64,000 nucleotides of DNA from Rotaria macrura. Its lineage: Eukaryota; Rotifera; Eurotatoria; Philodinida; Philodinidae. The notes beneath the pieces are model-generated. The model saw only the letters and a list, made by a program, of their open reading frames with translations. It searched no databases and was not told the origin of the DNA. The stretch spans positions 124,001-188,000 of the forward strand of contig OENT01000023.1 of assembly GCA_900239685.1 (NCBI GenBank), in the 5' to 3' direction. Shown here in pieces: positions 1 through 13,297 of the stretch (position 1 is its first letter; each line of letters begins with the position of its first letter). Made by a program: the position numbers and the translations under genes.

Positions 1-162
1 TATCGTATTGACAACAAGAGTCGAAAGTGCATATTGTCTTCAGTATTTGCTGAGAAAACTCTCAACATAATTTTAGATCAAGAATGCAAACCAAGATTTC
101 GATTGATGTTCACAGAAAAGTTTTGGACAGCTACGCGAAACATATTCATTTACTACTTGTGA
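1..162 (+). CDS. Possible 3' end of a gene cut by the window edge
   Basis: Frame 1 is open from the first base for 53 codons and ends in TGA at 160-162. The peptide contains SVFAEKTLNIILDQE and KPRFRLMFTEKFW and looks more protein-like than random AT-rich translation, but I do not recognise it. If real, it is the terminal exon of a plus-strand gene that would end tail-to-tail with the lifeguard gene on the other strand. A run this long by chance at the edge is unlikely but possible. No splice acceptor or homology backs it, so it is only a candidate. Confidence 0.2.
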   Translation, partial: YRIDNKSRKCILSSVFAEKTLNIILDQECKPRFRLMFTEKFWTATRNIFIYYL

Positions 163-840
163 TTGAAATTTTCTGTGTTGTATTCCTTTTGCAAAACCTT
201 GTATTGCCGAGATCCAAGAAAAGAAAATGTGCTCTACATTTTACTGATAAAAATGACCTTGCATGACTTTGATAACACTGCATCTATTTCAACCATCTGG
301 CTGACGTTGCTTTTCATTAAAAGATGATAATGAAAAAGGAATCAAAAGAAAACAAAAGAACTTTCTATCTTATGAATGCTAAAAAAAAATTTATATAATA
401 TTGATTTTCGCATACTTTTGTCTGTTGAAGATTTTTAATTGAAACAGAAACACAAACAGTTTAGTTTCTATTGAATTTCTAAAAAAACTGTTTTATTTAT
501 TTATTAATTTTCATGATTGCTTACAACAAAAACAGCATGGAATGTACAAAGAAATAAGGATCGATCGTTATTATTAATAAAAAATGTAATTGACATAGAG
601 TTCTTGTATGTTATATAGTAATATAAGTTATGAAAGAAAAACACAAAGATCGATTTTAAATTGAAAGAATTCGATCGTTTAATATGAAAAAGAAGACGTT
701 CGAGTTGTAAAATAGAATTGAGAACGAGAAAGAAAAAATAATGTTAAGCAATGATGAAGAGAAAAAGAACCAACAATACATTTACAACAGAAGAATATTT
801 TTATGATTGTTATTATTTATCAATGGTGTGACTGATTGCT
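163..840. other. Intergenic, 3' flank of the lifeguard gene
   Basis: AT-rich non-coding sequence between the possible edge gene and the stop codon of the minus-strand lifeguard gene. It should hold that gene's 3' untranslated region. A 60-codon frame at 84-266 overlaps the edge frame and has no features that suggest a gene. Confidence 0.5.
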
Positions 841-3800
841 TCATTCACTATTGCCAAACAACATGAGAATATACATGAATATATACACTATGTCAAGATA
901 GAGTACAATCGATGCAAATACATGATCCTCAGCATTTATTTCATGACGTTTTCCGCCTACAAAGGAAAATGACCACAATTAGCATTTATCATTCTCTACC
1001 TCGGGCCGTTTTATTGAGTTTTAACTTACCCATAATCAATTGTGTATCAACCGCCAAAAACTAATTTAAAGAAAGAGAAATGTATAGAATTTCATTCAAT
1101 TATTTTGCAATTAAATAATTTTGTTACTTACGATTGAGAAGGCGACAGCTCCCAAGCCAGCATAAACTGTATACAAAATCTATTTCAAAAAAAGCAAAGT
1201 ACCATAGTTTTTCGATCGAGTTTTTCATTTTGCTTTTGTCTTCTTACTTTCGAATATGTAAAAATACAAGTAATACCGAAAGCCATTAATGCCAATGAAA
1301 TGACAAGTAACACACCCGTGCATGATGTAAAGTCAAACTTTGTTTGAAATGAAAATAATGTTACACCAAAGCAAACAAAAGATGTTAGACCAACAGCGAT
1401 GAATACAGATTCAATTTGAAAATAGGCTGATATCATACCCATCTAAATAAAATGTAAACATGTGTGAGAATGAATTTACGTCTTTCGAAATTCGTATTTT
1501 AAAATTATACCATATAGGCCATTGACAATGTCTAAAATACACGAAGCAACGAAAATGAATTAGCTAATTATGGTTAACCATTATTTTTTTCTAATTACCA
1601 AAAGGCTTAGTAAGACAAGATTCAACGGATATCGACGTCCAAGACGTTTGCAACAAGCTAATGTTATATATGTTACAAAAAAGATTCCATACGAAGTCCA
1701 GTAAGCCCATTGACCACCAGGTGATCGTACATAATTGCGGATCGCAGGTCTATAATGATGAAATATATGTAAGATCTTATTTCATATAAAATAGTAATAA
1801 TAAAAAGTTATAATGTGAATAATCTTGTTAATAGAACAAACCAGAGTCTTATCTCCTAGGGAATTCCAATGATTTTTATTTAATATAAATGATATTGATG
1901 TATATAAAAATTTTATAAAATATCCGTACGAATGGTGGTACTATTCTTTCCAACTTACACAAAGATCTTGGTTATCACTAATGTAAATTACTTGGAGAAC
2001 ATATGAATCAGAGACTGTCACAGGGCAGTTTTTTATGTCTGCCCCATCCTGTTCTGAGGGCAGAGCGTATACAAGGGAAACTTCTGCACGGATTATTCTT
2101 GTAACAAGATCGAGCTCCATCCTAAACGTGATTTTATGGTAATCAAGTTAGGTATTTATGTCTTACTTATGACGTTTTTAAAGAATGTTGCAATCAAACT
2201 GAGTATATTATGAAAAAAAGTACCGTGTATGACGAGGGGTGCAACTTTGTGTTCATTTACAATAAACAATTTAAATAAATAATGTCTTCATTTATTAGAC
2301 GATTATAGGAAAATTTTTCTCATTCATCATAATAAAATAAAGGCAAAATAAATATTAATGAAAAAAAATTCTCGAAAATTTTATCTTTAATTTTTACAAC
2401 TAGCTCACAAAAAGACATTACTTCAAGTTGACATGAAATATAGGGAAAATTTGTTTTCCATAAATGTTTCATGCACCAACTTGTTCTTTTTTAATAACAT
2501 TACATGGTGAAGTGACGTTGTTGACAAGATACTATATTGATTAATATATCCTGTTGTTATGCTTAGCTATTTATTGATCGCAAAAAGAAATCTTTCGTTG
2601 AGCGGTATTTTCGAAAATAAATAGTTGATCTATTTTTATTTATTACAGTTAAGACAAAGTAAATCCTCCATGTGTAACCGGAGCAAGGCCATAATTCTTA
2701 TGGGATATTTTATCAAAATCAACCAATCTCTAATTGAGTCAATTAAAATTGAGTAGCCTGATGGAAAAATAATTTTCAATTTGATTTTCTTAGTCACAAT
2801 TCTTTTTCAGGTTCATCAATTTCTTGAATAAGAAAATCATATTATGATATCGAGACTTGAGATATGCAGTAGAAAAAACAATTCGACTAAAGCTCTCATC
2901 AAGTTTAGTTTGATTCTAAGGTTTCATTATTTAAAAGTCATCTTTAAAAATCAATTGAACATCTCACAATGAGATTAAATCTCAATAAAAATATTGTCAT
3001 TTGAATCGGTTTGCAAAGAAAAACACTGACATTGAATCAGATTCTGCTTCATGTTTTTTTTGTAGAACTAAGAAAAAGCATATACCTTTTCCTACCCTAT
3101 GACGGTCTCTAAAATGCACATCTCGGTTCAAAACATACTGCTATCTCTATAGCCCTTATGCTCAATTATCTCGGTCGATCTATTGCTGAATCAATAGAAT
3201 TAGATTGTACCCATTCGATAGATCGTAGATTAAACCAAGACATCAGTAGACACTCGAATCTCATTTGATTTGACGTAACTCAACAATCTCAAAGGATCAA
3301 CAAATGTATCCTGTATAATAATATTTGGTTCAATGCATCATCCTCGCTGATCTCAGTGATGAGATCTGAAAGTATTCATATTACCTAATGCTCTGCGTCA
3401 ATGCTCTCAAAATATGTTTTTATTTACACGAAGCTTGAAATAACTGACAGTGAATTTCGAATTCGGAAGAAGAATAAATTAAAATGGCACTAATGATAGA
3501 TCCAAAAACAACTAATAGTAGTGAACTTGAAAATCTAGACATTTTTTCTCATCCATTTAAATTTTTGCACTTTCATAAGCTGCATGAATTATATTGTTCA
3601 ATAACAAACCCCATTCAAATCGATTTAACAATTTAAAAGAATACTTTTCGACGAATCCTAAATTTAGACCCATTAGTTTTATCAATATTTTAACGTACGT
3701 AAAATGACATAATGCAACAAGACCAAATGTAACCAACAGTTGGATCATAAGAATGGCGTAGACCTAATATAATGGCTTGTGCTACTTTTTCAAATTTTAA

Positions 3801-5903
3801 ATGTTAACTCGACAAACCTTTCGAATAAATGCATGACGAATTTGTTTCGTTTGAAAACCATCGAATTTTCTCCATTTACCACTTGCTTGTGGGCCTATTT
3901 TATTCAATAAACAACAAACGTCATATTAGAAAAAAATGCATAGCAAATTGTTTTTTGAAGTTTTCCTATTTTTAACTCTAATTAAAATATATCCTTAAAA
4001 ATTCAATCGATCATTGGCATTAATACTCGTATAGAAGGATACGATTTTAATCGTTTATTCATGAACTAGACTAGTTTTAAGAATAAACTAATACAGCATT
4101 CAATTTTAATTAGAATACGTCATCAGAAGAAAAGTAATTACTACAATGAGTAGCGTCCGGACGTCAGCAATTTATGATTATTTGAAAACTTAAACGTGTG
4201 GAAAACACACTAGAAAAAATAAAACATTGCGACATTGAAACATTAGTAGAATTAGTTTTTTTAGTTCAACTAGTCAGAACAGAGGAATTGCTATTCGTAA
4301 ATAAATATCAAATATTTAAACACAGATGGCTGCAACAAACCATGTATGTTAAAAATTGTATTTCAATTTTATTCATGACTTGTTCAACGTAGAAAAAGAA
4401 AAGTCACGCTCTCGATTTAAAAAATAAATATGCTCCCTTATTTTATATTGAACTAAGCTAGTTTTGTAAATTTTTTATCAACATGTTCATGATTGTCAAC
4501 ATTTCAGAAATAACATATTTCTCTGATTGATGCACACAGTCAAGTAACATGAATAAATTCATGATAATAGCATATTTACAATGTAAAAAAGTAAAAAGCT
4601 CATATAATTTGTATTGATAAAAGCTGAATTATCAAAATTTAAAACGATTTGGAATGATCGTGTAGAGTCAAATTGTTTACGGTTTCTCTTGTGTTTTCTT
4701 CATGAAGAAATTTTTATATCTCAATTTAGAAGCTCATAACAAACCTGCAAGGGATTGAGCATGTGGTACGACTGGAGGGGGTGGATATGAAATTTGATTT
4801 CGCTCAAGTCCGATGTTTGTATTTGGATCAGCATAAGGAGGCACATTTTTGTCGTCTAAAAACAAGAATGTTAAAAATGAAATGACATGGAAATCAAAGA
4901 CCTAGAGAGCAATATCGAAAGGAGAAGATATAATGTGCAAGCTAATCAATTGCTCAAAACAGTTCTTTCAAATATCATAATGATTTTAAAAATTCTTCGA
5001 AATATTTCGCCATCAAAGTTAAATTACTTGACATACGGACATTGTTGTCGAAATCGTAAACATAAATATTGATCTAGTTGAAGCTCAATATTAGATAAAT
5101 GATTATATACACACTGTACAATTTATTTGATGCTATAATTTCGATAGATGAAGCTATTCGAAATGGACATTGAAAGTTGAGGGAATATGAAAAATAGCCT
5201 GTGCATTTTTTTCTTCAGTCGTTTACGTTCTTATTGTTTTAGTCTTCAATTTTATTGTTCAAAGTATTCTTTCATGACCATTGAAATCTTAGAGAAGGAA
5301 GAAATGGCATTCATGATTAGTGCTAGCCGATATGATGTACCATTCTATTTGATGAAGATTTTTGAAACCGAGAAGGGTTTATAATGACGTAGTTACTTAT
5401 GACTTTTAAAGGAAAAATAACAACTTCAACTTCTTTTTGTCTGAAAGAAAGGGCGATTTCCCATGTCAGTGCTAGAAATCATTGAAATCCAATTATGGTA
5501 ATAATTACAACTTATTGATGTCTCCATGGAGGCGACTGATTATTAAGAATTTCTAAAAAGATTTTCCTCGGTTTATAATTGTTGTTAGCCTCACGCATAT
5601 TATAAAGTCGAACGCTTTAAAGCAATTGATAAAATCTCCTTACTGAACAGGAAAGAAGATGGATTTTCGCTATTTGGTCAAATAGAAAATTGAAAAAGGA
5701 ATCAAGAAAATTAATTGTATATGAAAATACCCGAGTATTCAAAGTCATAGAAATGAAAAGAAGAATATACCGATTGTTGCGGATTGTTGTGAATAGACAG
5801 GTGGTTGTGATGGATATGGTTCATAGTAGCCTGGCTGTTGAGGTGGATACGGTGAATAGGGACCTTGTTGTGGTGTATAATAAATTTTTGGATCTTGACT
5901 CAT
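841..5903 (-). CDS. Lifeguard / TMBIM (Bax inhibitor-1 superfamily) membrane protein, ten exons
   Basis: Proteins of this family sit in Golgi, ER or plasma membranes, affect calcium leak and restrain cell death. Coding exons, in transcript order, are 5903-5771, 4855-4745, 3894-3818, 3763-3699, 1749-1599, 1531-1511, 1442-1248, 1179-1132, 1060-1030 and 956-841. All phases join, giving 948 nt and 315 residues, typical for the family. The N-terminal 80 residues are rich in Pro, Tyr and Gln (PYSPYPPQQPGYYEPYP), as in GRINA/TMBIM1-type members. The membrane core begins with VYAILMIQLLVTFGLVALC and continues through YGIFFVTYITLACCKRLGRR, LSMAYMVGMISAYF and SVFIAVGLTSFVCFGVTLF. The family C-terminal signature is present as FLAVDTQLIMGG, ending in LYLDIVYIFMYILMLFG. 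Exon 6 is only 21 nt. The intron between exons 4 and 5 is about 1.9 kb. The family call is firm; the exact paralogue is not decided. Confidence 0.93.
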
Positions 5904-7369
5904 TCTTTGTGTATATAAATTTAACTGTTCGATTTTGATTTTGAATCAGCCAAATAATATTATAACTTACAATAAAAATAAAATTAACAGTGAAGTTATT
6001 TTTCACGATAGTTTAGTAAACAATCTTTCTTTGGTTCACAAAAACAATCTACAAACAATAGAAAATATAAATCTATATATACATTTTTTTAAATTTTGAA
6101 AAATACAAGAGAGTTCTAATTTTTAGAAGAGAACAGTCCTGTTTTCTTCGCATCACTACTAATGCATTAGGAGAAATTCTAAGAAGTGGGCGATCTTCGT
6201 GAAATACTAAAATTGGCAACATTTCTACTTTCTTTTTTCTTCTTGCTCTGACGTCAACTTCGCTTGTTCTTTCATACGTGCAAATGCTAACTAAAAACAT
6301 TGAAACACTACTACGACGTAGTTTTTTCTCTATCCAACTCTTGGACTAGAAATATTTAACAAAAAGAGGAAGAAACAGAAGAAGAAAATATCATATGAGT
6401 CAATGTCTCTACACAGTAGAAAACATTATCTCTCCTTTGAAAATCACAAACAGATGCATTTCATGACAACTTATATGTAAATAAAAATTTCAATGAATGG
6501 AAAAAAACTTTAAAATATTTTCACATAATGTGATCATAGACTTAAAATAACATAATAATTTCATAGGTTCTCTACCAGTGTCTAGATATTTTCATCATTC
6601 AGTAAAGAATTATGCTAAGAAAGATTCTTGAATGTTGGTCAAATCAAATCATTTCCAGTTGGAAAGTGTACGTTTCCAAGAAATGTGTTCCCCGAAATCA
6701 GTAGGTTCGTTCGATTTCTGTGTTACATTTAAGAATCTTAAGTAGTAACAATTTCACATCAAACGTTTTGGTGTACAAACATCAATCACATGTTTAACTG
6801 ATAGTTGGATTTCTCAATGAAACTTGATTCATTCAGGACTGTGATATGGCATAGTTTCATGCTGCTCTATAGTTTAATTGTATTGATAAATTTAAAAATC
6901 TAGTAAACTTCATTTTTGAATGATAAATTATATACGGAATGAAATTATTTCGTACAAAACTCATTAATACTCTTTTTTACTGAAATAGAAAAATATATAC
7001 TTGTCTGAGCACAATGTCAAGTGTGCAGTGTGGATATTTACGACATCTAATGGTTAGAAGGAAACACAAGTTAAAGTCATGAATAAAATACTATTTTATC
7101 AATCTATAATATTGATTAGTGTGAAATCTTTTTTGAAAAATAAATCGAAAATTTTCTTAAAGAAAACATAGATACTGTAATGACGACAATCTATTGTTGT
7201 TATATTCTGATATTTCGACGTTTCCCATGATTGGCTTATAATTTAGAGGTTTTCTGCGTCAACAAATTTTCTTATGGACGAATTCAGTACAAAGACGGTC
7301 TTTTTTTTGTTTTTGATAATATTGCCTTCTATTTTTTAAGATTAAGAAACGAAAGTTTGTTTGATTATC
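5904..7369. other. Divergent intergenic region, lifeguard gene and UQCRH
   Basis: About 1.5 kb between two divergently transcribed genes, so it should hold both promoters and 5' untranslated regions. I see no TATA-like element that stands out from the AT-rich background. A 75-codon minus-strand frame at 6073-6300 lies upstream of the lifeguard start codon; it is unrecognised and probably chance. Pyrimidine tracts ending in AG just before 7370 (near 7330-7340) could be a splice acceptor for the UQCRH leader. Confidence 0.5.
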
Positions 7370-7772
7370 ATGGGTGTTGGCGGACATAAGCATCATTTCA
7401 ATGATAGTCTTGTTGAAAAAGAAATGAAAACACTTGGTGATACTGTATGTTGAGTACGACAAGGAAAAACAAATTTTGTTTTGTTTTTTTTTTGTTATCA
7501 AATAGGATCCATTAGCAAAACTAAAAGAATTATGTCAGGACGATCATGGATGTGCAGAATTGAAACATCGTCTACAACAATGCACCGATAGAGTTAACAG
7601 CAAGCCATGGACTAAAGAAACGTGCAATGAAGAATTAATGGATTTTCTTCATTGCGTTGATGAATGTGTAAGTAGACAAAAAAATGCTTGATATAGTTAT
7701 GATATATGTATAGATTGTTTTTTTTTTGTTCTATTTTAGTGGTCACCACATTTATTCAAATACGTAAAATAA
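7370..7772 (+). CDS. UQCRH: Cytochrome b-c1 complex subunit 6 (hinge protein, UQCRH)
   Basis: The acidic hinge subunit helps cytochrome c1 dock cytochrome c in respiratory complex III, on the intermembrane-space side of the inner mitochondrial membrane. Exons are 7370-7444, 7506-7667 and 7740-7772, all joined in phase 0, giving 89 residues (vertebrate precursors are about 91). Cysteines 35, 41, 51, 65 and 79 have spacings x5, x9, x13 and x13, the same as in the bovine protein. Pairs C35-C79 and C51-C65 are therefore expected to form the two disulfides of the helical hairpin; C75 is extra. ELMDFLHC and the C-terminal HLFKYVK match the family. The acidic N-terminal tract of vertebrate proteins is replaced by a His-rich segment (GGHKHHF). 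It is the first gene of a tight head-to-tail array. Confidence 0.93.
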
Positions 7773-7970
7773 TCATCAAAATAGAAACATTTTTTGAATT
7801 TTAGTCGTAGATACATGTCCAAAGCTATTTTCCCTATTCTGATTGTCCATCTGTCATTTTTTTTTGTATTAGAAAAATACCAAAAGACATATACTTTCTT
7901 TCGTTTTTCTTCGTTTTTGGTTTAACCTGAGTGAGTGAATTGGAATTAGAGCTGTTCTTTGTTTATTCCA

Positions 7971-7976
7971 CTACAG
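7971..7976 (+). promoter_or_regulatory. Splice-acceptor-like ctacag directly before the ATP5F1D start codon
   Basis: The bases ctacag touch the ATG at 7977 and follow a T-rich stretch. No coding exon lies upstream of it for this gene. It is either the end of a leader intron or a trans-splice acceptor. The preceding gene stops only 204 bp upstream, which favours trans-splicing but does not prove it. Confidence 0.4.
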
Positions 7977-10128
7977 ATGGCTATGGCTGCTACCCGTTTT
8001 TTAATTCGAACTGCAACAGCAAGTCGTAATCCTGTTTTTAGACTAATATCTGCACGTACACAAGCAACATCAACTGCATCAGCAACAGGATCAGCAACAG
8101 ATATGCTTTTTACATTCGCTTCACCATCGGAAGTAAATAATGATGATATAGAAATAAAACTAAACCTACATTACGAATCGTTACTTCCATTGATGTAGGT
8201 TTTCTATAATCAGGCAAAAAATGTGCGCCAAATTGATGTTCCTACAACTAGTGGTAATATGGGCATTCTTGGTATGTATCATCGTTCGAATGGGAAAGAA
8301 AAGATCTGAATTTTATTTGTAAACTTTTATAGCACATCACGTACCAATCCTTGGCGTACTTAAACCAGGTGTCGTCTCGGTATTTGAAGCAGATGGAAAT
8401 ACAAAACGATTTTTTGGTAAATAATTCTTACTAATTGACGTTTCAATAGTTGTTATTGAAATATGAAAGACGAACACACAAGTTCAGATGTGTTTTCTTT
8501 CTAACGAAAATTGATAATATAAGGCACTCTCTGTATACGATTTGACTAATTCATTAAATGAGAGTGGTATTAATCTAAAGATATCTATCATAGTTGTAAA
8601 TGACTAAATCGTTTATATTCGAATTCGTTACAGCCAGTTACGATGCTCAATTGGAAATCCGCTCAGATATTTGTCTTCATTTCAAGTGTTTCATGCTTGT
8701 CCGTGAAAATTAAGTAGTATGTGTATAAATGTTCTGAAGGAATTGAAATCTTTATTTTGAGATCTGAATTTTTTCAAAATAATATTTAATGACTCACCTG
8801 AAGCATCTGTATTTGAAAATGTCCTAACCTAAAAAGACAATCTATTTCAACAATGAATACGAAAACCCTAAATTCTACTTACACGAGTTTCAGATAAATA
8901 AACAACCTAGCGTTTACTAGTTTCAGTAAATCTAATTAGTTACGTAACTCTCCTACAAACATTTATTATATCAGCAGGCATCCAAAAAAATTACCTAGAC
9001 GGTACTTAATACAATTGTTCATGGTTTTTGCCGTCACGTTTTCTGTTATATGTGTCATCCTATATATATATATATACAAACATGAGTATTTTTCAACATG
9101 TTCGTTGATTGAGATTTAAAATGTGCTTTAAATTATTTCTTAATATTTAAAAAGAATCACTTTAATTCGATGAAGACGGTATAATTTTATTTTTGTTTGA
9201 TTTATAGAAAGTTTTGTAGGATTGACAAAAAAGTTCAACATTAAGATCATCAATTAAATTAACTTGATGGGTAATTGATCATGTCTGATATCAGTTCATT
9301 TGAGTTCAACTAGTTTACTTTCGACATTGCATAGGACGGAAATAGATAGCTTAGTTTCATTTAAAGAAAAGAATTGATTCTAAAAATATTTACAGAATGC
9401 TTCAAAAGATCGGGCAGAAAATTAAATAAAATAACTTATCTAGAATTCCAGTAATAATATGTGATAGTGTCTTCTGTATACCTGTAGATAATTATCTGAA
9501 TTCGATGCAAAGTAGAAGAAAGTTAATGTTTTCTTAATATTCAGCTTGTGTCAGTCATGATCCTAAAATAAAAACAATCTTATTTTTGTTGAAAACATAC
9601 TGTACAGAACCGTGCATTGTTGAAAATCAGTAAAATTTCAGAACAAAAATCCAAAGTTCACATTGATACCAACGTCTGTAACACTCCTTCTCACTCTTTC
9701 GAGAATATTTTCATGAAATTCAACAAAAACATAATATATGACTGAAACTTATTCCTATCTTTGATGTGAATTAAGGCATGCGTATAACTTCTAGCATTCT
9801 TCTTCCATCTCTTGAATTTTATCATTGACTCAATTTCTTTTAGTGAGTAGTGGTTCGATTGCCGTTCATCCGGATGCCAGTGTTCAGCTATTAGCAGAAG
9901 AAGCAACAGCAGTCGAAAATCTTGATTCTAAAGTAAAAGAATATTTCTTTTAAAGAAAAATGACAGTAATTTTTGTTTCATTTATTAATACAGGCCGCAC
10001 ACGATGCTCTATCCGATGCTCAACGTCGATTAGGATCAGCTAAAGATGAAAAGCAACGAGCCGAAGCCCAAATCGAAATTGATTGTGCCGAAGCTGCTAT
10101 TAAAGCTTCTTCGGGTGTTTTTCAATAA
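7977..10128 (+). CDS. ATP5F1D: Mitochondrial F1 ATP synthase delta subunit
   Basis: This is the delta subunit of the F1 central stalk (equivalent to bacterial epsilon), which couples proton flow to ATP synthesis in the mitochondrial matrix. Exons are 7977-8132, 8199-8271, 8333-8416, 9844-9932 and 9994-10128, giving 537 nt and 178 residues (human 168). The N terminus (MAMAATRFLIRTATASR) is a basic, Ser/Thr-rich mitochondrial presequence. The beta-sandwich follows: MLFTFASPSEV, then TTSGNMGILAHHVPILGVLK and SSGSIAVHPDASVQLLAEEA. The C-terminal helical hairpin is Ala/Glu-rich (AQRRLGSAKDEKQRAEAQ). Intron 3 is 1.43 kb while the others are about 60 nt. The next gene begins 162 bp after the stop. 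The assignment is firm. Confidence 0.95.
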
Positions 10129-10275
10129 GTTTAATAGCAACAAAATGGAAAACGATATTCACTAACAGTGTGTAGCTTATCAAGATCATTTAGTTATTTG
10201 TCCATGTTTCTTTTCTTTGTTTGCTATTTAATACATAACATTCATTGAACCCAAATAGATAAATCATATCTCTTG

Positions 10276-10290
10276 TCTCTTTTTTTTCAG
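10276..10290 (+). promoter_or_regulatory. Pyrimidine tract plus cag directly before the epoxide hydrolase start codon
   Basis: A long run of T and C ends in cag and is followed at once by ATG at 10291. There is no in-frame upstream coding exon. As with ATP5F1D, this is a leader-intron or trans-splice acceptor candidate in a 162-bp gap between genes. Confidence 0.45.
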
Positions 10291-13200
10291 ATGGGTCTTT
10301 CTCGTTTGAATCGTCTTGTAACTGTCTTTGTCCTTTTATTTGCTATTTTATGTGGATGGAAATATTTGTTTGAAACCCAACGTTCACCATGTTATACGAT
10401 TGATGTTAAATATTTTGGTGCAAACATTCCTGAAACTAGTGATATAGAAGATTTTTCAATAACACCATTTAAAATTCCATTTGATCAATCACAATTAGAA
10501 GATTTGATTAGTCGTACTAGTAAAACACGTTTTTATGAGCCACAGATATTAGTTAATAATGAAAATGTCAATAAGTCAACATATGGCTTTAATCGTCGAA
10601 CACTTGAAAGTGTTCGTGATTACTTATTGAATACATATGATTGGAAAAAGAAAGTGGAAGAATTGAATACATATCATCATTATAAAACAAACATCGCTGT
10701 AAGATATTTTTTGTTATGTTGAGTTTGGCTTGTTCGGCGATAGAACGAAAATCATATTTATCTATTGTCAAGTAAGAAAATTATATAGGAAGCGTTTCAT
10801 AGACAAAACGGGAAACAAAAAAGAAACTCCACATCCGCACACTAGAAAGATTTACAAATAGTACTCATATAAAACGTTACATGATGGTGTGCCAGAAACG
10901 TTGAACATTATTAAAATCATTCAAAAACTCGTCTCTTAAGAAAAATAAGGCACAGAGCATTTGTTTCAGGCTAACAGAATTTTTCCATGTGCATTACTAC
11001 AATCTTATTTGTGAAGTTCGATGCTGTGTACTCTAGGAATCGTTTTGGATGAAAATTTGAAAGCTGTCTATGAGATACTAAATAAATATTTTTCTTACTT
11101 GATAAAAGATTAAAAAGATTGTCAAACGATTTATGGCGACACTGAAAGTACTTAGTCATTATGATTAGAATGATTTGAAAATATGTTTCTTTGTGAAATT
11201 CATTTCTTATGTAAGTCTATACATTTTTCTCTTCATCAAATAACATGTAGTCGTGATAAATCAGTTAATGTCATGTAATGGTTCGAGTCTTTGCACATAC
11301 GATAAAATTAGATTTTGTAATATCTGTGCCACATTCTACATTGACGTTGCAGGTTAAAGAGCTGAAAGAATTTCTAGTCTTTTAGCTTTGTTCATTTATT
11401 TGCCAATGGTGTTCTCCAAATGTTTTTTACTTGCGTATATGAGAAATATTATTCATTAAGTACGATTTCACTTGCGAAATTTTATTTCCTACTAATGACG
11501 ACAATCACACTTCAACATGTCTCTTGTTACAAGTAAAAAGTGATCAGCCTTCTAACAGTTAGTTTTATTGATCTGCATTTCATCATAGTATTTACATTAG
11601 GATAAAAACATTGAATAGCTTAGAAACAGTTCTTATTCCAACATATTTATCACGGAAATATTGCACTTTTTAAAATGAATGTCATAGAAAAAATAGCTAA
11701 ATGCAATATTTTGAACAGAAACCAGTCTTTCAAAGATTAGTTCTTTTTTCTTTGTTGATTAATTAATTCTTTTCATACACTTCTTCCTTCAAATAAGAAA
11801 TATGGAATCTACTAGTTTACTTGAATGATGTAAAAGACACATTTCTGTCCCTAAAGATTGCAAAATCGATGAGAAGACATTTCAATCATCGTCCATAGAT
11901 TTTTTCGATATAAAATTAAAATTTAGTTTTTACTATTATCATGACATTCATTCTTTTCACCCGTACGCTATCAAGAAAATGAAGATGTATGTCTAATTTA
12001 ATTCGAGCATTCAACATTGGAAATATTTTTTGAGATTAAGTTAACGTTTTAATGCATATGTTTTTAATGTCGACATTTGCATGTAAAATTTATACGAAGA
12101 GCAATAGCTTGACTATTCCATCATGTAAAGTTCTGCTCCTGTTGAATTTTCATATTATTTTTCTCTTTTAGGGTTTGAATATTCATTTTGTTCGTGTAAC
12201 ACAAAACACTCAAATAAATAAGAGAAAAGAAGCTATTCTATTTTTACATGGTTGGCCAAGTTCTTTTCTTGAGTATCTCGATGTAGTCCGTCTACTTAAT
12301 TCATCAGCAAATACCAACTATGATCTTATTATTCCATCATTACCTGGCTATGATTATTCCGATGCACCTGTACGTGCAGGCATGAATCCAACACAGGTAG
12401 CTCGTATAATGCAAAATTTAATGAAACGTCTAGGCCATACCTCCTATGTTGTATGTGGAGGAGATTGGGGTGCTATTATCGGTACAGCTATGGCTCAATT
12501 ATATCCTGGTAATGTTCGAGGACTTCTCATCACAATGGTTGTACCAGCGATAACATTGAAACATCAAATACAAATGGTATTGGGACATTTTATAAGTTCA
12601 TCAATATTACTTGATTATGATGAACAAGAGTTTTTAGTTCGACGTTATAATGCATTTGACTTTCTTTCTTATTTATGGTAAATTTTGAAAGAGAAAAGAA
12701 TAAATTTATATTTTTCGTCTGTCTTTTTTCTTGTATTTTCTTAGGCAAGAAGCTGGTTATTTTCATTTACAAGCAACTAAACCTGATACCATTGGTTATG
12801 CACTTAATGATTCGCCGATGGGCTTAGGTTTGATTTTGAAAAATTTTCTCTTCACAATTTATTGTCGTTTTCTGCTCTTGTTTTAAGCTGCCTACATATT
12901 GGAAAAATGGTCTCGTTGGAGTAATAATCAAACTCAAGTTGATCAATCGATTAATTCGGGTTTAGATCGTTTTACACTTGATCAACTTCTTTCGAATGTA
13001 ATGCTATACTGGACAACAGGATCAATAACTTCATCGATGCGTCTTTATTTCGAGTATATGCTTCAAATATCAACAGGTCAAAATTATAACATTCTTAATG
13101 GTCCATTAGCTGCCTCTGTTCCTGTTGCTATTATTAATTATCGAAATGAAATGTTTTATGTACCACGTTCAATAGCACGATCAAAATATCCAAATATCAA

Positions 13201-13297
13201 ACTGTGGTTGTATCACACAACTGGTGGACATTTCGCTTCTATAGAGAAACCAACCGAATATGTTCATGATATTCAAAAATTTCTATCACAAATTTGA
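10291..13297 (+). CDS. EPHX1: Microsomal epoxide hydrolase
   Basis: This is an alpha/beta-hydrolase that opens epoxides to diols through an enzyme-ester intermediate, anchored in the ER membrane. Exons are 10291-10698, 12172-12677, 12745-12827 and 12888-13297, giving 1407 nt and 468 residues (human 455). Residues about 5-25 form the N-terminal membrane anchor (VTVFVLLFAILCGWKYLF). The EHN lid domain follows (ISRTSKTRFYEP, LNTYDWKK). The oxyanion-hole motif is HGWP at 162-165. The nucleophile Asp is 234 in GGDWGA, the likely acid Glu is 420, and the catalytic His is 447 in GGHFAS. All three catalytic residues are intact, so an active enzyme is expected. Intron 1 is 1.47 kb. AATAAA follows the stop at 13553-13558. 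Whether the substrates are xenobiotics or lipid epoxides cannot be told. Confidence 0.95.

Noticed and set aside
5821-6006. Minus-strand frame overlapping the first lifeguard exon
   Set aside because: Wrong frame. The true frame starts at 5903 and yields the Pro/Tyr-rich N terminus with matching splice phases.
6073-6300. 75-codon minus-strand frame upstream of the lifeguard gene
   Set aside because: No recognisable domain; it sits in the expected leader/promoter zone and no splice link to exon 1 is evident.
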